In this document: positions 26,356-34,687 of the stretch, piece by piece
Layout of the letters: every line of letters begins with the position of its first letter
How positions within the stretch are numbered: position 1 is the first letter of the stretch
From: DATJGR01 sp963812255
GTDB lineage: Bacteria > Pseudomonadota > Gammaproteobacteria > Pseudomonadales > Azotimanducaceae
Length of the DNA stretch: 64,000 nt
Assembly (NCBI GenBank): GCA_963812255.1
Contig: CAWEUM010000005.1
Location: 2,046,001-2,110,000, forward strand
Direction: 5' to 3'
The notes under the pieces: model-generated
The model's database searches: none
Told to the model about the DNA's origin: nothing
The model's input: the letters and a program-made list of their open reading frames with translations, nothing else
Made by a program: the position numbers and the translations under genes

Positions 26356-27666
26356 TTAGCTTGTGAGCAGCCGAGTCAGATTGCGGTGGTCCTCTGAGAC
26401 ATCGGCACTCGACTCCTTCAGTTCGGCAATCTTTCGACACGCATGCAGTACTGTCGTATGGTCGCGGCCGCCAAACGCATCGCCGATCTCAGGCAACGAG
26501 TGATTAGTATTCGCCTTTGCGAGAAACATAGCCATTTGCCGCGGCCGCGCGATGGTTCGGCTGCGCCGCTTCGACAACAGATCGGCGATTTTGATCTTGT
26601 AGTATTCCGCCACAGTCTTCTGGATGTTCTCGATACTCACCTGCCGATCTTGGATCGCGAGCAGGTCTCTCAGCGAACGCTGCACCTGCTCGATGCAGAT
26701 CCGCCGACCCGTAAATCGTGAGTTCGCCATGACTCTCTTCAGCGCCCCCTCGAGTTCGCGCACGTTTGAACGAACCCTTTCGGCAATGAAGAACGCTACA
26801 TCCGGCGGAAGATCTACACCTTCGATCGCTGCTTTGTTCATCAGGATGGCCACTCGTGTCTCGAGTTCCGGCGGCTCCACTTCCACCGTGAGTCCCCAGA
26901 CGAACCGCGACTTCAATCGCTCTTCCAGTCCACCGATCTCGCTCGGATAGCGATCACACGTCAACACCATTTGGTGATCCCGCTCCAGCAACGCGTTGAA
27001 GACGTGGAAGAACTCCTCCTGTGAACGCAGCTTGTTTGCAAAGAACTGTATGTCGTCAATCAACAGCGCATCAACAGAGCGGTAGTGCTGCATGAAGTCC
27101 TGCATCGTGCCCATTTGCAGTGCTTTCACCATATCCTGAACGAACCGCTGCGAGTGTAGGTAAACCACCTTCGCATCGGGATCCTTCTTGAGAATCTGAT
27201 TCCCGACCGCATGCATCAGGTGGGTCTTCCCCAGACCAACACCGCCATACAGCAACAACGGGTTGTAGGACCGACCAGCGTTTTCCGCTACTTGTTGAGC
27301 GGCCGCCTTAGCGATCTCGTTAGATTTTCCCTCGACGAACGTGTCGAACGTGAATGCTCTGTTGAGATCCACGGCGCCACGGCGCTGGGCTTCGGCACGC
27401 ATCGGCGCTGGATCGATGGCTACGCTACCGATATCCAGCGATACGCCGACCGGACTGGCTGGGTCGCCGAGCTGATTCATCAGCTCGTTGATCCGTCCCC
27501 AGAACAACGATTCCACTTGGTCCCGCACATATCGGTTCGGCGCGAACAGCACCAACTGCTCCTCGCGTTGGCGAACCTGAAGCGGACGGATCCAGGTATT
27601 GAATTGATCGGACGGAACTTCTTCTTCGAGTCGCGACAGGCACTGCTGCCAAACCGAATTAGCCAC
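26356..27666 (-). CDS. dnaA: Chromosomal replication initiator DnaA
   Basis: AAA+ initiator that binds DnaA boxes and opens oriC. 436 residues: domain I (VWQQCLSRLEEEVPSDQFNTWI), a short domain II, the AAA+ domain with Walker A LLYGGVGLGKTHLMHA, Walker B ALLIDDIQFFANK and sensor II RVRSNVRELEGALKRV, and the DNA-binding domain IV with FGGRDHTTVLHACRKI. GTG 27666 gives the conserved N-terminus. Domain II is short, which explains a length below the 467 residues of E. coli. The adjacent non-coding region holds DnaA boxes. Confidence 0.98.
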   Translation of the reverse strand: MANSVWQQCLSRLEEEVPSDQFNTWIRPLQVRQREEQLVLFAPNRYVRDQVESLFWGRINELMNQLGDPASPVGVSLDIGSVAIDPAPMRAEAQRRGAVDLNRAFTFDTFVEGKSNEIAKAAAQQVAENAGRSYNPLLLYGGVGLGKTHLMHAVGNQILKKDPDAKVVYLHSQRFVQDMVKALQMGTMQDFMQHYRSVDALLIDDIQFFANKLRSQEEFFHVFNALLERDHQMVLTCDRYPSEIGGLEERLKSRFVWGLTVEVEPPELETRVAILMNKAAIEGVDLPPDVAFFIAERVRSNVRELEGALKRVMANSRFTGRRICIEQVQRSLRDLLAIQDRQVSIENIQKTVAEYYKIKIADLLSKRRSRTIARPRQMAMFLAKANTNHSLPEIGDAFGGRDHTTVLHACRKIAELKESSADVSEDHRNLTRLLTS

Positions 27667-27859
27667 CGAACTGAGCCCCCCGGATAAATTATTTTAGGCT
27701 TTATTTTTCGGCACATTCTACTGGCTCGCGCAACACCCAGCTATGAAGACTTTCGTCCGCAACTCTCACGCGACGTGCAACTACTTGGGCAATCAATCGG
27801 TTAGACGTCACGCTTGGCCTAGGAAATTATCAATAGCCTCGTCCGTGCTGTGCGGAACT

Positions 27860-27868
27860 TGTGCATGA
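27860..27868 (-). promoter_or_regulatory. DnaA box, one mismatch
   Basis: Reads TCATGCACA on the minus strand, against the consensus TTATNCACA. It lies 14 bases from the perfect box and in the same orientation. Confidence 0.55.
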
Positions 27869-27882
27869 GTGCTTGCATAGCT

Positions 27883-27891
27883 TGTGGATAA
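27883..27891 (-). promoter_or_regulatory. DnaA box, perfect
   Basis: TTATCCACA on the minus strand (TGTGGATAA on the plus strand). It is the only perfect copy I found in the window, and it sits in the dnaA-rpmH gap. Confidence 0.88.
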
Positions 27892-27949
27892 CTTTCGCCA
27901 CACCGGATTCGTCGACAATTCGTCGCGTTGGTTGATGCTTATGATCGGG

Positions 27950-27958
27950 CTATGCACA
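27950..27958 (+). promoter_or_regulatory. DnaA box, one mismatch
   Basis: CTATGCACA, differing from TTATNCACA at the first base. Opposite in orientation to the perfect box. Confidence 0.55.
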
Positions 27959-28004
27959 GGCTCGACATACGTTGAACGACAGACACCATGCTGCATTGAC
28001 CGAG

Positions 28005-28013
28005 TTCTCCACA
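28005..28013 (+). promoter_or_regulatory. DnaA box, one mismatch
   Basis: TTCTCCACA, differing from TTATCCACA at the third base. It directly precedes the AT-rich stretch on the rpmH side. Confidence 0.5.
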
Positions 28014-28077
28014 CTTTCTTTCCTCTCAACAAGCAACAACAATCTTTCTTCCATCAACTCAATGAAACGATTGAAAA

Positions 28078-28106
28078 TTGACAGCCCGGATACTGCTACA
28101 TAGAAT
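28078..28106 (+). promoter_or_regulatory. Sigma-70 promoter of the rpmH operon
   Basis: TTGACA (28078-28083) and TAGAAT (28101-28106) with exactly 17 bases between: a perfect -35 and a five-of-six -10. Transcription would start near 28113, giving a leader of about 26 bases before rpmH. Confidence 0.85.
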
Positions 28107-28138
28107 CCCGCTCCCTTTTCCGTCGGTGGCCTCAAACG

Positions 28139-28273
28139 ATGAAGCGCACATTTCAACCCAGTGTGCTCAAGCGCAAACGCACGCATGGGTTTCGCGCGCG
28201 CATGGCAACTCGAAGCGGTCGGAAGGTGGTCAGCGCACGAAGGGCCAAGGGCCGCAAGCGCCTGTCGGTATAG
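28139..28273 (+). CDS. rpmH: Ribosomal protein L34 (bL34)
   Basis: A 44-residue basic ribosomal protein, MKRTFQPSVLKRKRTHGFRA at the N-terminus and RAKGRKRLSV at the C-terminus, essentially the standard bL34. It is transcribed from the strong promoter just upstream and begins the rpmH-rnpA-yidD-yidC operon. Unusually, the rnpA frame is open through most of this gene and has its only plausible start codons inside it. Confidence 0.98.
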   Translation: MKRTFQPSVLKRKRTHGFRARMATRSGRKVVSARRAKGRKRLSV

Positions 28274-28640
28274 CACAATCGGCCAGACTGCCCGATTTCC
28301 ACGCGAATACCGTTTGCTCCATAAGGACCAATTCGATTTCGTCCTGTCTAATCGGATGATCCACCTGCGGAGCGGGTGCTTTCGATTGTTTGCTGCCAGG
28401 AATGGTGGAGACGGAGCGCGTCTCGGGTTGATCGTAGGCAAGCGGCAACTCAAGCGTGCCGTCGATCGCAATCGTGTGAGGCGCATGCTACGGGAGGCGT
28501 TTCGCCTCAATCGGGAAACACTGCCGTCGATCGACATAGTGGTCCAGTTGACGGAGAAGCCGTTGGCTACGACTCTTACGACGCACGCACGAACGGTGTG
28601 GCCGAATCTCGTCGTAGCCATTGGGAACGCGCATGATTGA
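28185..28640 (+). CDS. rnpA: Ribonuclease P protein component
   Basis: Protein subunit of RNase P, which matures tRNA 5' ends. The conserved part begins at ARFPREYRLLHKDQF, continues with GLIVGKRQLKRAVDRNRVRRMLRE (RNR signature) and ends at WPNLVVAIGNAHD, about 116 residues. No ATG, GTG or TTG lies between the rpmH stop (28273) and FPRE. The nearest in-frame starts are ATG 28185 (used here, 151 residues) and GTG 28161, both inside rpmH; the next is the TTG within the conserved RLL. An ATC at 28278 is a non-standard possibility. A long rnpA-rpmH overlap is known from Thermus. The gene is certain, the start is not. Confidence 0.88.
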   Translation: MGFARAWQLEAVGRWSAHEGPRAASACRYSTIGQTARFPREYRLLHKDQFDFVLSNRMIHLRSGCFRLFAARNGGDGARLGLIVGKRQLKRAVDRNRVRRMLREAFRLNRETLPSIDIVVQLTEKPLATTLTTHARTVWPNLVVAIGNAHD

Positions 28641-28866
28641 CGGAATACCTGAACGAATCGCGATTGCCGCCATAAGGGGATATCGGTATTTTCTGAGCCC
28701 GTTCTTCGGCCAGCATTGCCGGTTTCACCCAACCTGTTCCGCGTACGCAATCGAGGCAATTGAAGCGCATGGGACGTTGCGAGGCAGCATTCTTGCGTTG
28801 CGGCGCCTGAGTCGGTGTCATCCCCTTCATGAGGGCGGCTTCGATCCAGTGCCGGAAGAAGCCTGA
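28633..28866 (+). CDS. yidD: Membrane protein insertion efficiency factor YidD
   Basis: Small inner-membrane-associated protein that aids YidC-dependent insertion. 77 residues with the family core IRGYRYFLSPFFGQHCRFHP, then TCSAYAIEAIEAHG and RRLSRCHPLHEGGFDPVP. ATG 28633 overlaps the rnpA stop by eight bases; TTG 28621 would add four residues. It lies between rnpA and yidC as in most proteobacteria. Confidence 0.94.
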   Translation: MIDGIPERIAIAAIRGYRYFLSPFFGQHCRFHPTCSAYAIEAIEAHGTLRGSILALRRLSRCHPLHEGGFDPVPEEA

Positions 28867-28867
28867 G

Positions 28868-30568
28868 ATGATCACTGCGGAAATGCAGCGCATTTTTCTG
28901 TTGGTCGCGCTGGCCGCAACCGCGTATCTGCTCGTGCTCGCGTGGAATGATGATTACATCAAAGGTCGTGTTCCCTCAGGAGATACGGCTGCACCAGTTG
29001 CAACCGCTCCCGAGAGGGAGGCACCAGATACTTTCGTTGAAGCGCAAGAAACGTCGAGCGATACCTCGTCGAGCACCGCGCCGGCCCGACAAGGCGTTAG
29101 GAATCGGGAGCCGGCGACGGTACAAGCGGCCGCAGACCGCATCGTCAAAGTCACGACGGGTGCGATGGAGGTATGGATTGATCGGCTTGGGGGCGACATC
29201 GTACGCGTTCGACTGCCCCGGTACCCCGTCAGCATAGATAAGCCAGATGATCCCTTCTTGCTGCTCGACAATCGCGCGGACCATGTGTATGTCGCCCAGA
29301 GTGGCTTGGGAGGGCGCGATGGCGTTGACGGTGCCGGGCGACGTCCGCTGTATGACGTGGCGCATGCGGCATTCGACTTTCAGAACGGCGGTAAATTGCG
29401 CCTGACGACGGTTACCGACTCGGTCGCGATCGCGAAGGTCTTCACCTTTACGTCTGACGAATACGTGGTGACCGTGAACTACGAGATCACCAATCGTTCC
29501 AATCATCCATTCCAAGCGCGCCAGTTCGCGCAGCTCAAACACGACAGCAAGGACCTCGGCGGCAAGAGTCACACGCTCGGTCCCCGTCCGTATCTGGGTG
29601 CGGCCCTGACGACCAACGACGAGCGCTACCACAAGCTGAAATTCTCTACGCTGGATGACGGGAAGTTTGCGCAGGACGTAAAGGGCGGATGGATCGCGAT
29701 TCTGCAGCACTATTTCATCAGCGCGTGGGTCGCGAACCCCGGCGACGACAATCACTACTATGGTGACAAAAGGAAGGACGGCAACTACGTCGTCGGATTC
29801 TCCGGGCCGGTGCAGACGATAGCGCCCGGTGCGACAGGTGAATTCACATCCAGATTTTATGCCGGTCCGAAGAATCAAGCGCGACTCGAAGCGATTGCCC
29901 CGAATCTGAATCTGACGGTGGACTACGGTTTTCTGTGGTGGCTCGCCATCCCGCTGTTTCACTTGCTCAAATGGTTGCATAGCGTCGTTGGCAACTGGGG
30001 CGTGTCGATCATTCTGTTGACGCTGATCGTCAAACTCGTTCTGTTTCCGCTCTCCGCAGCCAGCTATCGGTCGATGGCCAACATGCGTCGTGTCGGCCCT
30101 CAGATGAAGCGTTTGCAGGAGCGGTACGCGGATGATCGCCAGAAGCTGTCACAGGAAATGATGAGCTTCTACAAGAAGGAGAAGATCAACCCGCTGGGCG
30201 GCTGTCTCCCAATGCTGCTGCAGATGCCGGTCTTCATTTCCCTCTACTGGGTTCTGTTCGAAAGCGTGGAACTCCGACAGGCGCCATTCTTCCTGTGGAT
30301 TCGTGATCTGGCAGTCATGGACCCGTATTTCGTGCTGCCGATATTGATGGGCGGATCGATGTTTCTGACACAGACGCTCAACCCTCCCGTTCCGGATCCG
30401 ATCCAAGCACGCGTGATGAAATTCATGCCCATCATGTTCACTGTGATGTTCCTATTCTTCCCGGCTGGCCTCGTGCTCTACTGGCTGGTCAACAATCTTC
30501 TGTCGCTCGCGCAACAATGGTTCATCACACGTCAGATCGAAGGTGCCGCGAACGCTGCCAAATCTTGA
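28868..30568 (+). CDS. yidC: Membrane protein insertase YidC
   Basis: Inserts and folds inner-membrane proteins, alone or with Sec; atpE-type proteins such as the one encoded downstream are classical clients. 566 residues: N-terminal helix (IFLLVALAATAYLLVLAW), a large periplasmic beta-sandwich domain (about 70-340), then five helices with LLTLIVKLVLFPLSAASYRSM, the cytoplasmic hairpin region, NPLGGCLPMLLQMPVFISLY and the C-terminal FFPAGLVLYWLVNNLLSLAQ. ATG 28868 is one base after the yidD stop; ATG 28883 is possible. Confidence 0.97.
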   Translation: MITAEMQRIFLLVALAATAYLLVLAWNDDYIKGRVPSGDTAAPVATAPEREAPDTFVEAQETSSDTSSSTAPARQGVRNREPATVQAAADRIVKVTTGAMEVWIDRLGGDIVRVRLPRYPVSIDKPDDPFLLLDNRADHVYVAQSGLGGRDGVDGAGRRPLYDVAHAAFDFQNGGKLRLTTVTDSVAIAKVFTFTSDEYVVTVNYEITNRSNHPFQARQFAQLKHDSKDLGGKSHTLGPRPYLGAALTTNDERYHKLKFSTLDDGKFAQDVKGGWIAILQHYFISAWVANPGDDNHYYGDKRKDGNYVVGFSGPVQTIAPGATGEFTSRFYAGPKNQARLEAIAPNLNLTVDYGFLWWLAIPLFHLLKWLHSVVGNWGVSIILLTLIVKLVLFPLSAASYRSMANMRRVGPQMKRLQERYADDRQKLSQEMMSFYKKEKINPLGGCLPMLLQMPVFISLYWVLFESVELRQAPFFLWIRDLAVMDPYFVLPILMGGSMFLTQTLNPPVPDPIQARVMKFMPIMFTVMFLFFPAGLVLYWLVNNLLSLAQQWFITRQIEGAANAAKS

Positions 30569-31922
30569 CGAGGGCGGTGTTCTCGAACGAGATACGATCG
30601 TCGCCGCCGCGACACCTCCGGGAAGAGGTGGTGTTGGCATCCTGCGCATTTCCGGGCCGCGCGCGCTAGATATTCTGTCCGAGATGTGTGGGCGCCAGAT
30701 CCTCGAGCGGGTCGCGACTGTCGCTCAGTTCTTGGATCTGACGGGTTGTCCGATCGATCGAGGGTTGGCACTGGCATTTCCGGCGCCCCGTTCGTATACC
30801 GGAGAACATGTAGCTGAACTGCACGGTCATGGCGGACCCGTCGTCATCGACATGATGCTGAATGAGGTTCTTCGGCGCGGCGCGCGACTTGCAAATCCGG
30901 GTGAGTTTACCGAACGCGCATTTCTAAACGGAAAAATGGACCTTGCTCAGGCCGAAGCGGTTGCCGATCTGATCGCCAGCCGTTCGAAGGCTGCCGCCCG
31001 CAGCGCCCAGCGGTCGTTGTCTGGCGAATTTTCGAGGCACGTACGTGATCTTGCAAACCGCATGTTGGAGTTGCGCATCTACGTAGAGGGTGCCATCGAC
31101 TTCCCAGAAGACGACGTCGATTTTCTAGCTGAAGGCCGCGTCGAAGACCGTCTCGAACAATTGATCGGGTCGGTGTCGACGTTGCTCGACGGCGCGACTC
31201 AGGGTGCGATCCTGAACGAGGGCATCAGTCTGGTTTTGGCAGGTCGACCCAACGTTGGAAAATCCAGTTTATTGAACCGGCTGCTGGGTTTCGATCGCGC
31301 GATCGTCACCGATACCGCAGGGACGACGCGTGATACGCTTGCGGAAACGATGGATATCGGGGGGGTGCCAGTACGCATCGTCGACACGGCCGGGCTGCGC
31401 CTTTCCGGTGACGAGATCGAACGCGAAGGCATCCGCCGTGCGCGTTCACAGATCCTCGATGCCGATCGCGTGCTGTTGGTCCGGGACCGGATTTCGGGCG
31501 AACCGGTCGATGAGTTGATCGCAGAGCATTCTTTACCGACCGATCGTTTGACAGTGGTAACTAACAAGATCGACCTGACTGGCGATGAACCTGGCGAGGG
31601 GGCCATCGGCGACTTGCCGGAGATCCGCATCTCTGCGCTGACTGGCTTGGGCATGGAGACACTTAAGCAGCACGTGCTGTGGTCGATTGGTCACCGCGAA
31701 CATGCCGGGGTGTTCTCCGCGCGACGGCGCCATCTTGACGCGTTGACCAGAGCGCGAAGGACGCTGCAGCATGGCGCGCACGCACTCCAAGAGTCGGGTG
31801 CGGGCGAGCTGCTCGCCGATGACCTGCGTCGTGCGCACGACCAACTCGGCGAAATCACCGGCGCGGTTACCAGCGATGCATTGCTCGGGGAAATCTTCAG
31901 TCGCTTTTGCATCGGCAAGTAG
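30543..31922 (+). CDS. mnmE: tRNA modification GTPase MnmE
   Basis: With MnmG, forms the 5-carboxymethylaminomethyl group at U34 of certain tRNAs. 459 residues: N-terminal formyl-THF-binding domain (DTIVAAATPPGRGGVGILR), helical domain, inserted G domain with GRPNVGKSSLLNRLLG, DTAGTTRD, DTAGLRL and TNKIDL, and the C-terminal FCIGK carrying the essential Cys. GTG 30543 overlaps yidC by 26 bases; no other standard start lies before the conserved block. The normal partner mnmG is separated from it here by an SDR gene. Confidence 0.96.
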   Translation: MPRTLPNLDEGGVLERDTIVAAATPPGRGGVGILRISGPRALDILSEMCGRQILERVATVAQFLDLTGCPIDRGLALAFPAPRSYTGEHVAELHGHGGPVVIDMMLNEVLRRGARLANPGEFTERAFLNGKMDLAQAEAVADLIASRSKAAARSAQRSLSGEFSRHVRDLANRMLELRIYVEGAIDFPEDDVDFLAEGRVEDRLEQLIGSVSTLLDGATQGAILNEGISLVLAGRPNVGKSSLLNRLLGFDRAIVTDTAGTTRDTLAETMDIGGVPVRIVDTAGLRLSGDEIEREGIRRARSQILDADRVLLVRDRISGEPVDELIAEHSLPTDRLTVVTNKIDLTGDEPGEGAIGDLPEIRISALTGLGMETLKQHVLWSIGHREHAGVFSARRRHLDALTRARRTLQHGAHALQESGAGELLADDLRRAHDQLGEITGAVTSDALLGEIFSRFCIGK

Positions 31923-31943
31923 TCAATTGGGGGGACTGTTGGA

Positions 31944-32723
31944 ATGAGTAATTGGGTAGCGCGGGTGGCAATCGTGACGGGTGCGGCGTCCGGCATCGGT
32001 CGCGCCGCAGCAAAGCAAATTCTTGCTGAAGGCGGGAGCGTGGTACTGGTTGATCAGCGCCGTCCAGACACCGAGTTTTTTTCGAACAGCGACTCAACCG
32101 GCGAGCGCACACGCGTCGTGGTCGGCGATGTCACCTTGGAATTCACCTATGCGTCCGCGGTGGCCGCTGCGCAAGAACTTGGTGGGCTGAACGCGATGCT
32201 GCTCAATGCGGGGAAGGTTGTTTCGGGCACCATCGAATCCCTGGGCATGGACGTGTTCGACAACGTCATCGGCGTGAACCTGCGTGCGGTGGTGTTGGGT
32301 GTACGTGCAGGTCTGCCGTTGCTGCGCAAGGCGAACGGACCCGCTATTGCTGTCACGGCATCAGTTTCTGGCCTCGGCGGTGATCCGGGCATGTGGGCAT
32401 ACAACACGGCAAAAGGAGGCGTTGTGAATTTCGTGCGCGCCGCCGCGTTGGAATTGGGTCGCGATGGAATCCGGATAAACGCCGTCTGCCCCGGACCGAC
32501 CCACACAGGGATGACCGCTGACATCCTGCAGTCGCCGGTCCACGAGGAACTGCGTCGTCACATTCCGCTGGGGCGCTGGGGTGAGCCCGAAGAAATCGGC
32601 TCGGTGCTCACATTTCTGACGTCGCCAGCGGCGTCGTTCGTGAACGGCGCAATCGTACCGGTGGACGGTGGCGTGTTCGCTGGCAGCGCGCAGTTCACTC
32701 CATGGGGGCCAGGAAGCAGCTGA
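31944..32723 (+). CDS. SDR family oxidoreductase
   Basis: Short-chain dehydrogenase/reductase of 259 residues, substrate unknown. It has all classical SDR features: TGAASGIGRAAAK cofactor loop, an Asp after the second strand (VLVDQRR) favouring NAD(H), LNAGK, the catalytic Ser in TASVSGLGG, the YNTAK (YxxxK) pair, and a C-terminal VDGG. ATG 31944 is 21 bases after mnmE. Its place between mnmE and mnmG is unusual and suggests a later insertion, though base composition looks like its neighbours. The last 20 or so residues (FAGSAQFTPWGPGSS) are a non-conserved tail. Confidence 0.9.
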   Translation: MSNWVARVAIVTGAASGIGRAAAKQILAEGGSVVLVDQRRPDTEFFSNSDSTGERTRVVVGDVTLEFTYASAVAAAQELGGLNAMLLNAGKVVSGTIESLGMDVFDNVIGVNLRAVVLGVRAGLPLLRKANGPAIAVTASVSGLGGDPGMWAYNTAKGGVVNFVRAAALELGRDGIRINAVCPGPTHTGMTADILQSPVHEELRRHIPLGRWGEPEEIGSVLTFLTSPAASFVNGAIVPVDGGVFAGSAQFTPWGPGSS

Positions 32724-32761
32724 CCGGCCGCGATCGCGCGGACGGGCAATCGTCCAAGGCC

Positions 32762-32767
32762 TATACT
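32762..32767 (+). promoter_or_regulatory. Candidate -10 box upstream of mnmG
   Basis: TATACT in the 86-base gap between the SDR gene and mnmG, 43 bases before the mnmG start codon. No good -35 is visible at 17 bases, so the promoter is tentative. Confidence 0.3.
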
Positions 32768-32809
32768 TGCGCAACTCCTTTATCTTTGCGGGCACATGCC
32801 GGTCACCAC

Positions 32810-34687
32810 ATGAACGCTTCGGAGAACTTCGATGTCATCGTTGTCGGCGGCGGTCATGCGGGTGCCGAAGCGGCGCTGGCGTCCGCGCGGATTGGCGCGC
32901 GGACGCTGTTGCTCACGCAGAGCATCGAGACGATCGGACAGATGTCCTGCAACCCAGCCATTGGCGGCATCGGCAAAAGCCATCTTGTGCGCGAAATCGA
33001 TGCACTGGACGGCGCGATGGCCCGTGCGACCGATCGAGCTGGCATTCAATTCCGGGTTCTGAACGGTTCGAAAGGCCCTGCAGTACGCGCGACCCGTGCG
33101 CAAGCGGACCGGGTGCTCTACAGACAAGCGATGCGTCAGATCGTCGAGTCGACCGAGAACTTATGGGTGTTCCAACAGTCGGTCGTCGATCTCGTCGTGC
33201 AGGATGACAAGGTGACGGGCGTGCTCACGCAATCCGGTCTCGTCTTTCTGTCAAAGGCCGTCGTGTTGACCACCGGCACTTTTCTTGGCGGACGGATACA
33301 CGTTGGGCTGGAAAACCACCCCGGTGGGCGAGCTGGCGATGCGCCGTCGAATGCGCTTGCGCAGCGCTTACGCGCGCTTCCGTTTCGCGTGGATCGATTG
33401 AAGACCGGAACACCGCCGCGCATCGATGGACGCAGCGTCGACTTTTCGGTCATGCAGATGCAGTCAGGCGATGATCCGGTCCCGGTGATGTCTCTGCTCG
33501 GAAGCGTGGCTGAGCATCCTCATCAGATACCGTGCCACATCACGCATACCAACCCGGCAACGCACGAGATAATCCGCAACGGCTTGGATCGATCGCCGCT
33601 CTTCAGCGGCGTCATCGAGGGCGTCGGACCGCGCTACTGTCCGTCGATCGAGGACAAGGTGGTGCGGTTTGCGCAGAAGACGAGCCATCAGATATTCGTT
33701 GAGCCGGAGGGGCTCACAACCTGTGAGCTGTACCCGAATGGCATCTCGACGAGCCTCCCGTTCGACGTACAGATCAATCTCGTGCGCAGCATCAAGGGCT
33801 TCGGGCAGGCACACATCACGCGCCCAGGATATGCGATCGAATACGATTTCTTCGATCCGCGAGACTTGAAATATTCGTTGGAAACCAAAGCCATCGAGGG
33901 TCTGTTTTTCGCCGGGCAGATCAACGGCACGACCGGCTACGAGGAAGCTGCAGCACAAGGGCTGCTCGCAGGCGCGAATGCGGCGATGAAAGTTGCCGGA
34001 CAGCCGGCCTGGTGCCCGCGCCGGGACGAAGCCTATCTTGGGGTGTTGGTCGATGACCTCATCAACAACGGTACCAACGAGCCGTATCGGATGTTCACCA
34101 GCCGCGCCGAATTTCGACTCGTGCTGCGAGAAGACAACGCGGATCTTCGGTTGACGACGAAAGGCCGCGAGCTCGGTCTGGTGGGTGACCAGCGGTGGCG
34201 TGCATTTAGGGAGAAATGCGTTCGCATCGATTCCTTGCGCGAGTCGCTGGCTAGACACCAGGTGGTGCCCGGCGACACCGTTGCAGTGGAGATTCAGCAG
34301 CGGACGGGCGAACCGATCAACCGGCCGACGGATCTGCTGACGTTGTTGCGTCGGCCAAAGATCACGATTGGATCGCTGTCAGGATTGCTTCCGGAACTCG
34401 ACACTGATGGTGGCGCGGCGGCAAGCCAGATCGAAATCGAAATGAAATACGCGGGCTACATTGCGCGCGCTCGCGACGACATCGATCGACTTAAGCGCCA
34501 CGAGGGCGTTCGTCTTCCGCCAGACTTCGACTACGCGTCGATCTCGGGACTATCGGCCGAACTGAAGCAGAAGCTTGAAGCCACGCGTCCGGACAACCTC
34601 GAACGCGCATCCCACATTCCAGGGATCACGCCCGCGGCGTTGTCGATCCTGTTGGTGCATGCTCGCAGGGCGCGCACCACGGCGTGA
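32810..34687 (+). CDS. mnmG: tRNA uridine-5-carboxymethylaminomethyl modification enzyme MnmG
   Basis: FAD-dependent partner of MnmE (GidA). 625 residues: FAD-binding VIVVGGGHAGAEAALASARI at the N-terminus, SCNPAIGGIGKSHLVREIDALDG, LTTGTFLGGRIHVG, LKTGTPPRIDG, GQINGTTGYEEAAAQGLLAG with the second FAD motif, and a C-terminal helical domain ending around SHIPGITPAALSILL. ATG 32810 is the family start; the frame open from 32702 reads through the SDR 3' end and lacks similarity. rsmG follows with a four-base overlap. Confidence 0.97.
   Translation: MNASENFDVIVVGGGHAGAEAALASARIGARTLLLTQSIETIGQMSCNPAIGGIGKSHLVREIDALDGAMARATDRAGIQFRVLNGSKGPAVRATRAQADRVLYRQAMRQIVESTENLWVFQQSVVDLVVQDDKVTGVLTQSGLVFLSKAVVLTTGTFLGGRIHVGLENHPGGRAGDAPSNALAQRLRALPFRVDRLKTGTPPRIDGRSVDFSVMQMQSGDDPVPVMSLLGSVAEHPHQIPCHITHTNPATHEIIRNGLDRSPLFSGVIEGVGPRYCPSIEDKVVRFAQKTSHQIFVEPEGLTTCELYPNGISTSLPFDVQINLVRSIKGFGQAHITRPGYAIEYDFFDPRDLKYSLETKAIEGLFFAGQINGTTGYEEAAAQGLLAGANAAMKVAGQPAWCPRRDEAYLGVLVDDLINNGTNEPYRMFTSRAEFRLVLREDNADLRLTTKGRELGLVGDQRWRAFREKCVRIDSLRESLARHQVVPGDTVAVEIQQRTGEPINRPTDLLTLLRRPKITIGSLSGLLPELDTDGGAAASQIEIEMKYAGYIARARDDIDRLKRHEGVRLPPDFDYASISGLSAELKQKLEATRPDNLERASHIPGITPAALSILLVHARRARTTA

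Larger units (their letters stand above)
27667..28138. other. oriC: Probable chromosomal replication origin (oriC)
   Basis: The 472-base gap between the divergent dnaA and rpmH genes, where pseudomonads carry their origin. It holds one perfect and three single-mismatch DnaA boxes within 154 bases (27860-28013) and two AT-rich stretches, one next to dnaA (27681-27720) and one on the rpmH side (28014-28080), either of which could unwind. Gene orientation diverges here: the replication genes read left and the rpmH-to-atp series reads right, so both sides are codirectional with outgoing forks. dnaA promoter candidates (TAGAAT at 27715-27720, TAAAAT at 27691-27696, minus strand) lack clear -35 boxes. 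Confidence 0.85.

Noticed and set aside
32702..32809. 36-codon N-terminal extension of mnmG
   Set aside because: Overlaps the SDR 3' end and precedes a normal MnmG start (NFDVIVVGGGHAGAEA); no conserved sequence.
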